A DNA stretch of 11,533 nucleotides from JANXVY01 sp034408685 (GTDB lineage Bacteria; Pseudomonadota; Alphaproteobacteria; Rhizobiales; Hyphomicrobiaceae), in contig JAWXCP010000158.1 of assembly GCA_034408685.1 (NCBI GenBank), positions 1-11,533 on the forward strand, given 5' to 3'. Of this stretch, positions 1-5,696 are shown piece by piece. Below the pieces are notes generated by a model. That model was not told the origin of the DNA. It did no database searches and saw nothing but the letters and a program-made list of their open reading frames with translations. The first letter of the stretch is position 1, and every line of letters begins with the position of its first letter. Both the position numbers and the translations under genes were made by a program.

Positions 1-1209
1 CACAAGGGTCATCACCGGTGCGATCACGGCGGTCGCGCGGTCGATATCCCGGGTCGTTGCCTTTTCGAGGATGCCAGCCAATCGATCGAGCATAATGGCG
101 AGCTTACCCGTTGCCTCGCCGACCCCGACCAGCCTTACCGAGAGATCGCCAAACCTGCCGACTTCGGCCATTGCGCCCGACAATGTCGCGCCACGGGCGA
201 CGCCGTCGGCTAGAGCGCCAGTTGCGGTGCGGTAGGCGCCGGTTCGAAGCGTCCGGGCGCTCGTCCGAAGCGCGTCGAGAAGGGGCACGCCGCTGTCGAG
301 TAGCGTCGCCATGGTTGCAGCGAAGCGTGCGGTTTCGGCCTGCTCTAGTGTGCGCCCGACGAGCGGCATCGCAAACAGCGTGTTTTCACAGAGCGTTCGG
401 ACCGCCTGCATGCTGGACGCCGCCGCACCGGCAATGACGACGACGCCTGCGATGCCGAGCAGAGCTGGCCAGTATGCTGCGACAACCGTCTGCACGCTGC
501 GCAGAACCGCGAGCACTGGCGGCAGCGGGGCGCCGGCCTCCTCAAAGATTGGCGCGATCGCCGGCACGAGTAGTCCGATCACAACGGCTAGCGTCACGAT
601 TGCGGCCGCCGCTAGGATCGCTGGATAAACCAGCGCCGAGCGGACGCGGTTGGAGATCTCGCGCCTCCGTTCAAGTTCGGCTGCCTGGCGTTCGAGAGCC
701 GGCCCGAGTTTGCCACTGCGTTCGGCGGCGGCAACGAGGTGCCAATAGGGCTCGGGAATGTCGGCAGGATGGGCGGCGAAAGCCTCGGACAAACTCGACC
801 CGGCGCGGACACGGTCAAGCACGTCACCGAGTACGCGGCGCACAGCCGCCGCGATGCGGGGCTGCAGGGCGACGATCCGCAGGGCATCGGCAAGAGGCAC
901 GTCGGCGCTGACCAAGCTCGCCAGTTCGCGCGTCATGTTGGCGAGGTCGCGCGAGCGGATTGGGGACGGCCGCTGCCATTTGGCGCGCAGGGACGTGAGC
1001 GGACCTTTTGAACCGGCGCTGGGTTCGGCATGCGAGACGCTGGTGGCACCAACCGCACCGCCGATCTGGTCACTCACTTCGGCGATTTCGACGGGTACCA
1101 CGCCGCGGCCTTTGAGCGTGGCGATCGCCGCATCGCGGCTTCCAGCGCCGATTTCGCCAGAGACGACTTGGCCATCGCGACCGTACGCCCGATAAGAAAA
1201 TTGGCGCAT
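1..1209 (-). CDS. gspF: T2SS inner-membrane platform protein GspF (C-terminus cut by window edge)
   Basis: Polytopic inner-membrane protein of the type II secretion assembly platform; in this family it contacts the GspE ATPase and GspL and helps drive pseudopilus assembly. Translating the minus strand from the ATG at 1209 gives 403 open codons with no stop before the window edge. It begins MRQFSYRAYGRDGQ, the usual GspF start. The first T2SSF helical domain spans about residues 88-210 (NMTRELASLVSADVPLADAL). Hydrophobic segments lie at about 196-218 and 245-265. The second T2SSF repeat starts near 290 (ARFAATMATLLDSGVPLLDAL) and is followed by GVGEATGKL. The last visible residues (AVIAPVMTLV) enter the expected final membrane helix, so roughly 10-25 residues are missing. 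The ATG lies 2 bases after the gspE stop, which suggests translational coupling. Family assignment is firm; the PilC homologue of type IV pili is excluded mainly by the neighbouring genes. Confidence 0.93.
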   Translation of the reverse strand, partial: MRQFSYRAYGRDGQVVSGEIGAGSRDAAIATLKGRGVVPVEIAEVSDQIGGAVGATSVSHAEPSAGSKGPLTSLRAKWQRPSPIRSRDLANMTRELASLVSADVPLADALRIVALQPRIAAAVRRVLGDVLDRVRAGSSLSEAFAAHPADIPEPYWHLVAAAERSGKLGPALERQAAELERRREISNRVRSALVYPAILAAAAIVTLAVVIGLLVPAIAPIFEEAGAPLPPVLAVLRSVQTVVAAYWPALLGIAGVVVIAGAAASSMQAVRTLCENTLFAMPLVGRTLEQAETARFAATMATLLDSGVPLLDALRTSARTLRTGAYRTATGALADGVARGATLSGAMAEVGRFGDLSVRLVGVGEATGKLAIMLDRLAGILEKATTRDIDRATAVIAPVMTLV

Positions 1210-1211
1210 GG

Positions 1212-2999
1212 CTAATCTGTCCGTGTGACGCGAAGAACCTCGTCGAGCGTGGTCTCGCCATCGAGGACTTTTGCCAGACCATCGGCCAGCATGTCCGGCA
1301 TCCCGGTCGATGCTGCGGCAGCCTCGACGGGGCGACCATGTGCGCGGTCGACGATCGCCGCTGCAACCGATGGCGTGACCGGCATCAACTGCGAGATGGC
1401 GAGCCGACCCCGGAAGCCCGTGTTGCGACAGGCTGGACATCCGACCGGACGGCGCAGTCGATCAAGGCTCATGTCGATTTGTGCCACACCGAAGTTGGCC
1501 TTTGCATCGGCAAGGCAGGCGGTCAAAATCCCGTTAGGGGGCGTCGGCACGCTGCATAAGCACAACTGCCGCACGAGGCGTTGGGCCAATGTGGCTTTGA
1601 GGGTCGAGGCGACGAGATAGTCATCGACGCCCATGTCGATCAGCCGGGCGATCGTTGCCGCGGCGCTGTTGGTGTGAAGCGTGGACAAGACGAGGTGCCC
1701 GGTGAGTGCGGACTGGATAGCCATCTCGGCTGTTTCAAGGTCGCGGATTTCGCCGACCATGATCACGTCAGGGTCCTGCCGTAGCACCGATCGCAGCGCA
1801 TGGGCGAAGGTCAGCCCGATCCGCGGCTGAACCTGGACTTGGGCCACGCCGGACAGGCGGTACTCGACCGGGTCCTCGATGGAGAACGTCTTGCGAGACG
1901 GCTGCGCGAGGCGGGTCAGAGCTGTGTACAGCGTTGTCGATTTGCCGCTGCCGGTTGGACCTGTGACCAGGATCAGGCCGTTGGGTTGGTCGAGCAAGCC
2001 GAGGAACGTGGTCAGTGCGGGTCCTCTGAAACCGAGCGCGGCGAAATCGAGTGCAATGTTTCCGCGGTCGAGGATGCGCAAAACGATGCTTTCGCCATCG
2101 AGTGTCGGCATGGTCGCTACGCGCAGGTCGACCTCCCGGCCGCCGACGACGACGCGGATGCGGCCATCCTGGGGAAGCCGTCGCTCGGCGATGTCCAGGT
2201 TGGCCATGATTTTGATCCGCGACACGACCGGAGGGCTGTCGCGTTCGGGGACGATGTCGACCAATTCGAGTAGGCCGTCGACGCGGCGGCGGATCGTAAG
2301 GCCCTGTTCGCTCGGCTCGAGATGGATGTCGGAGGCGCGTTCTTCGACCGCGCGAACAATGATGTCCTGCACGCGGCGGATGATCGGCGCCTCGCTCGCC
2401 AGTTCGGCGAGCCGGCGAACATCGTCAGCGCGGGCTTCCCCCGGTAGCGAGGCGGGGCGCTCGGTCATTTGCTCCGCGCCGGTCGTGCTCGGCGCACGAA
2501 GGTACAGCCGTTCCAGCGCTCGCTCGATATCGCGCTCGGTGGCGACCGCGATCTGGACGGGCCGGTCGAGCAGGAACGACAGCGCACGTTCGAGGTCTGG
2601 CTTGAAGGGGTCGGCGACGGCGACGACCAGCATTTCCGGGGTCTCGTCGACTGGCACCATTCGCGTCTGCTGCAAATAGTCCGCGTCGAGGCGGTCCACG
2701 GCCAGCGGCGTTGACGGGAAGTCGGCTGCAGAAAGGCTGCGCCGTCCAAGAAAGGTCGCGGTCAAGCGGGTGAGGTCGGCCTCTCCGATCAGGCCCAGGC
2801 GCGTCAGAACGCGGTCCAATCTTTCGCCGGTCTCGGATGCGGCTCTCTCGGCACGCAAGACAGCCTCAGCCGCCAATCCGCCCCGTTGCGTGAGAAAGCG
2901 GGCGAAATCTGCAAACGCAAGGGACGGAAGTCCGGGGTCAGCAGTCCCTGGCGTACGGGGAGGGATTGGCAACAATCGTGATTGGCCGACGGTTTGCAT
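1212..2999 (-). CDS. gspE: T2SS cytoplasmic assembly ATPase GspE
   Basis: Hexameric secretion ATPase of the GspE/PilB family that powers pseudopilus extension from the cytoplasmic side, docking on GspL and GspF. I chose the ATG at 2999 (595 aa); an in-frame TTG at 3005 would add two residues, and neither has a strong ribosome-binding site. An N-terminal GspE-type domain covers about residues 25-165 (LGLIGEADL, then ADPF). The catalytic part has the Walker A motif GPTGSGKST at 347-355, an Asp box around SIEDPVEY at 374-381, Walker B with DVIMVGEIRD at 411-420 and the His box HLVLSTLHTN at 435-444. The C-terminal zinc region keeps CPAC (C521, C524), but the first pair reads C480-L-C482 instead of the usual CxxC, with another Cys at 495. 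Length is at the upper end for the family. It heads a minus-strand unit with gspF and is divergent from gspL-M-C-D. Confidence 0.95.
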   Translation of the reverse strand: MQTVGQSRLLPIPPRTPGTADPGLPSLAFADFARFLTQRGGLAAEAVLRAERAASETGERLDRVLTRLGLIGEADLTRLTATFLGRRSLSAADFPSTPLAVDRLDADYLQQTRMVPVDETPEMLVVAVADPFKPDLERALSFLLDRPVQIAVATERDIERALERLYLRAPSTTGAEQMTERPASLPGEARADDVRRLAELASEAPIIRRVQDIIVRAVEERASDIHLEPSEQGLTIRRRVDGLLELVDIVPERDSPPVVSRIKIMANLDIAERRLPQDGRIRVVVGGREVDLRVATMPTLDGESIVLRILDRGNIALDFAALGFRGPALTTFLGLLDQPNGLILVTGPTGSGKSTTLYTALTRLAQPSRKTFSIEDPVEYRLSGVAQVQVQPRIGLTFAHALRSVLRQDPDVIMVGEIRDLETAEMAIQSALTGHLVLSTLHTNSAAATIARLIDMGVDDYLVASTLKATLAQRLVRQLCLCSVPTPPNGILTACLADAKANFGVAQIDMSLDRLRRPVGCPACRNTGFRGRLAISQLMPVTPSVAAAIVDRAHGRPVEAAAASTGMPDMLADGLAKVLDGETTLDEVLRVTRTD

Positions 3000-3141
3000 A
3001 GTCAAGGGCGTGCATCCGGATGCTGCCTGAGCGGGATGGCTGACGGCGCTTCGACCATCAGCTTAGCATATCGCGTGCCGACCTCATGTGCCGGGACGAA
3101 CGGAACCGAGGACGATAGAGACAGTGGTTAAACGACCGCAC
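3000..3141. promoter_or_regulatory. Divergent intergenic region between gspE and gspL
   Basis: The two T2SS arms face away from each other here, so promoters for both the gspE-gspF and gspL-M-C-D units are expected in these ~140 bases. I cannot point to a convincing -35/-10 pair in either direction. The clearest internal structure is the palindrome at 3012-3023, listed separately. The region is somewhat richer in A+T around 3060-3075 (TTAGCATATC) than the surrounding coding sequence. The promoter role is inferred from gene orientation only. Confidence 0.45.
3012..3023. promoter_or_regulatory. Perfect 12-bp palindrome GCATCCGGATGC, candidate operator
   Basis: The sequence GCATCCGGATGC is identical to its reverse complement. 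It lies 13 bases upstream of the chosen gspE ATG and about 120 bases upstream of the gspL ATG. A dimeric regulator site is possible, but a 12-bp palindrome can arise by chance (about one per 4,096 positions). No family of regulator is suggested by the sequence itself. Confidence 0.3.
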
Positions 3142-4236
3142 ATGGCTTCCCGATTTCTTCACTGGTGGGGGCAGGAATTAGCCGGATTGTGGCTGTTTGG
3201 CCGCAACCGATCTGCACGTCTGGGGCGCGCAACCGTCGTGTCGCTTGGCCGTGACGGCGTCGGCGTATTCGAGGAGCATAACGGCCTCGCCGTTAACCCT
3301 GGCGGTTTGACCGATCCGCACGCGCCGGACGGCGAACATCGGCTTGCCCGCCTCGCTCAGGAAACCGGACAGCGTCATCCCATCATCTTGCGATTGCCAG
3401 CCGACCGGGTGTTCGCGCGGACGTTGACTTTGCCTGACGCGGCGCTGGCAGATGCGGCCCGCATTGCCGATCTTGATCTGGAGCACGAGACGCCGTTCCG
3501 TCGCGCCGACGTGGCGACAGCAGTCGTTGTACCGGCAAATGGCTTGGTCACGGGTGCAGGTCAGGTTGATGTCCGTCAACTGGTCGTCAAGCGCTCGGCC
3601 ATCGCGGACGGCGAGCGCCTCTTGTCCCGTTACGGTCTCGCAGCCGACCGCATCGACGCGTGGCAACCGACACTGCCGGGTGGTGCGCCGACGGCATACG
3701 ATGTCGATTTTCGCGCGAGCGGAGCAACAGCGCCAAAATCGGCAGGAAACGGCCTGATCTGGAGCCTTGCGGGGTCAGCCGTCGCATTGGCGGTGATTGC
3801 GGCGGCCGTCGTCGTTGTCCGTCTCGATGCGACGCTGGCCGACGCCCAGGCGGTGACGGCAGCCGCGCGTGCCGACTTGTTTGCTGCACAGGCAGCCGAC
3901 GCCGGTCGAGCGGCGAACCTTGCGATCGTCCGCGACGTTGTGGCGGCCGAAGCTGCCGAGGTCGACCGCGTCCGCATCCTGGCGACTTTATCGCGGCTCG
4001 TGCCAGAGGCTGATCATCTCATAAGCTTGAAGGTGAGCGGCAATTCGCTCGAAGCAACAGGGTATGCCGGGTCCGCAACGGCGCTTGTGTTGGCGATGGA
4101 GCGCTCCGACCTTTTCGCGACAGTGTCGCTGACGAGCGCTGTGACCTACGACGACCGGCTTAACCGTGAACGCTACACCTTTCGGGCTGAGATCGATCGC
4201 AAGGCTCTGTCCGCCTCGAGCGGAGGCGATCGATGA
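3142..4236 (+). CDS. gspL: T2SS inner-membrane protein GspL (PilN-like C-terminus)
   Basis: Bitopic inner-membrane component that links the cytoplasmic ATPase GspE to the periplasmic part of the T2SS platform. I chose the ATG at 3142 (364 aa, MASRFLHWWGQELAGL); in-frame GTG codons at 3088 and 3124 are alternatives and no start has a clear ribosome-binding site. The cytoplasmic region contains the family-typical stretch around residues 83-124 (LRLPADRVF, RTLTLP, ETPFRRADV). A single membrane helix follows at about 205-228 (SLAGSAVALAVIAAAVVVV), then an Ala-rich probable coiled coil (229-275) and a PilN/GspL-like ferredoxin-fold region at about 280-352 (ILATLSRLVP, LEATGYAG). It is first in a plus-strand unit and its stop overlaps the next start as ATGA. 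A type IV pilus PilM/PilN fusion is the main alternative, but the neighbouring secretin and connector favour T2SS. Confidence 0.85.
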   Translation: MASRFLHWWGQELAGLWLFGRNRSARLGRATVVSLGRDGVGVFEEHNGLAVNPGGLTDPHAPDGEHRLARLAQETGQRHPIILRLPADRVFARTLTLPDAALADAARIADLDLEHETPFRRADVATAVVVPANGLVTGAGQVDVRQLVVKRSAIADGERLLSRYGLAADRIDAWQPTLPGGAPTAYDVDFRASGATAPKSAGNGLIWSLAGSAVALAVIAAAVVVVRLDATLADAQAVTAAARADLFAAQAADAGRAANLAIVRDVVAAEAAEVDRVRILATLSRLVPEADHLISLKVSGNSLEATGYAGSATALVLAMERSDLFATVSLTSAVTYDDRLNRERYTFRAEIDRKALSASSGGDR

Positions 4237-4949
4237 CGCTGCCCTATCCCCAACTGGCCGCCAAGTTCGCCGCCGTCGGTCTGCTGCTCACCGTCGTCGC
4301 GAGCAGCTATTTTGTTATCCTGCGACCGTTCCAGCAGTGGCTGGTGACGATGTCGGAGACAATTTCCACTGAGCGGGCGATGGCCGCCCGGTTGACCGAT
4401 GCTGCTGCTGGTATTCGGAGCCGACAGGCTAGCGCGGCGGCGGTCGATCCCTTAGCCGAGCGCGGCCGCCTGCTGATCGAAGCCGATAGCGATACTGTCG
4501 TCGCGGCCCGCGTTCAGGCACACGTGCGTGCGATTATCGACGGGATCGGCACTCCGATGAGGGGTGCGAGCGCGGATAGCCCTCCCGGCATGCGTTTGCT
4601 TAGCGCGAGAACGACCGGGATCGCAGCTGTGGCTAATAGCGGCGGCGGTGCGATGGCTCTTCGGACCGTGGGTGTGGAGCTGCAACTCACCGCCAAATGG
4701 GAGCACCTACCCGTGCTGCTGACAGCCCTCTCTACCGCCGAGCCAATCGTCGTGACCCAGGCCGTGCAGATCGTGCCGTCGGCGCGCCGGTCGTTGGAGC
4801 CTGCCACCGGCAGTTCCGATGATATTTACGACTTGCGCCTCGAACTCCAGGCGTTCACCGCCGGACGCCAGAAACCAGGCGACGTCGCCCCGATCGGCCC
4901 GGCAGCCGAGCTCAAGGAGGACGGCCTTGAACCGCGCCCCCGCCGCTAA
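4233..4949 (+). CDS. gspM: T2SS inner-membrane protein GspM (GspMb/PilO-like)
   Basis: Small bitopic inner-membrane protein that partners GspL in the T2SS assembly platform. The 238-aa product starts MTLPYPQLAAKFAAVG, with one membrane helix at about residues 10-30 (FAAVGLLLTVVASSYFVIL), a helical, probably coiled region at about 35-95 and a periplasmic alpha/beta domain at about 100-210 (GMRLLSARTTG, VELQLTAKWEHLPVLLTALS). This layout matches the subtype-b GspM proteins related to PilO. The ATG overlaps the gspL stop by 4 bases, a standard sign of translational coupling. The 3' end overlaps the next gene by 23 bases and encodes a charged, probably disordered tail that contains that gene's ribosome-binding site. 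Sequence identity in this family is low, so the call rests on topology, length and position as much as on motifs. Confidence 0.82.
   Translation: MTLPYPQLAAKFAAVGLLLTVVASSYFVILRPFQQWLVTMSETISTERAMAARLTDAAAGIRSRQASAAAVDPLAERGRLLIEADSDTVVAARVQAHVRAIIDGIGTPMRGASADSPPGMRLLSARTTGIAAVANSGGGAMALRTVGVELQLTAKWEHLPVLLTALSTAEPIVVTQAVQIVPSARRSLEPATGSSDDIYDLRLELQAFTAGRQKPGDVAPIGPAAELKEDGLEPRPRR
4914..4920 (+). promoter_or_regulatory. Strong ribosome-binding site for the gspC/gspN-like gene
   Basis: AAGGAGG, a full anti-16S match, ends 6 bases before a TTG codon at 4927. It is the reason for placing the start of the next gene at this non-ATG codon, inside the end of gspM. It is the best ribosome-binding site in the T2SS part of the window. 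Confidence 0.8.
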
Positions 4950-5598
4950 GCCCCCGGATCGTCGTTTCGCGATCGTACTTGTCCTCATCAACGCGTTGCT
5001 GCTCGCCGTCGTCTACCTCGCCGCGACCGTCGACGTTGCGATGCTGGTGCCCGATGCCGCTTCGGACGGGAGGACGAATGGAGCGGCTGTTGGCCCGATG
5101 CGGCTGGCCAGTGGTCGAAGTGATGACGGCGGGGACGGGACGGCCTCGCGTCTCCGCGATGACCCGATAAACCCTGCCAAGCCGATTGCTTTGGAGCCCG
5201 TGCTAGAGGATCGCGAAGAGGTTCTGGCCCGCCCGTTGTTCCGCCCAGACCGCAGGCCGTGGCAACCACGCCTCGCGGATGCGTCAAGCGTAAATCCGCC
5301 GCTCACATCGGCGCCATTGGACACGACGTTGCCGCCACCCGACATCCGTTTGCTCGGCATTATTCGCGCCGGGGTGACGGCCCGAGCCCTGATCCGATCG
5401 GGCGCGACACCAACTGGGAAATGGTACGTACGCGGCGACCAAGTCGAGGGATGGCGACTGAGCGACGTGGCCAAGGATCGGATCGTGATCGAGGCGCGCG
5501 GTCAGCGCCAGGAGCTTGCGCTCGACCGAAGCGGCGGCGGCGACCGCAGGTACGCAGCAACCCTTGCGCTGAAAGATCGTCCACTGGAGCCCCAATAG
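4927..5598 (+). CDS. T2SS inner-membrane connector, GspC/GspN-like, without PDZ domain
   Basis: Predicted inner-membrane protein that should connect the T2SS platform to the secretin, the role of GspC; in several alphaproteobacterial annotations such short forms are named GspN. The TTG start at 4927 is set by AAGGAGG 6 bases upstream and gives 223 aa; the reading frame is open further upstream inside gspM, but that region reads as arginine/serine-rich shadow sequence. One membrane helix spans about residues 14-34 (FAIVLVLINALLLAVVYLA), followed by a disordered linker, the motif RPLFRPDRRPW at 102-112 and a small beta-rich homology region at about 139-200 (IRLLGIIRAG, KWYVRGDQVEGW, DRIVIEARGQ) that resembles the GspC HR domain. 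No PDZ domain follows, unlike the longer classical GspC. It overlaps gspM by 23 bases and ends 98 bases before the chosen gspD start. Role is confident at system level; the exact letter name is not. Confidence 0.78.
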   Translation: MNRAPAAKPPDRRFAIVLVLINALLLAVVYLAATVDVAMLVPDAASDGRTNGAAVGPMRLASGRSDDGGDGTASRLRDDPINPAKPIALEPVLEDREEVLARPLFRPDRRPWQPRLADASSVNPPLTSAPLDTTLPPPDIRLLGIIRAGVTARALIRSGATPTGKWYVRGDQVEGWRLSDVAKDRIVIEARGQRQELALDRSGGGDRRYAATLALKDRPLEPQ

Positions 5599-5696
5599 CT
5601 TCCGATCGGCCGTGGATGAATGCTGGACACCACAGCTACGACGGCTGCGAATCGTGACACCAACGCTTGATGGAATACTCATCGAGAGGCGTTGCC

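Noticed and set aside
111..911. Several plus-strand frames of 100-145 codons at the left end
   Set aside because: They are shadows of the open gspF frame on the minus strand, which has clear family motifs and simply lacks a stop within the window.
1879..2679. 266-codon open frame on the plus strand opposite gspE
   Set aside because: Ser/Arg-rich composition with no motif, lying wholly antisense to the well-supported ATPase gene; long antisense frames are expected at this GC content.
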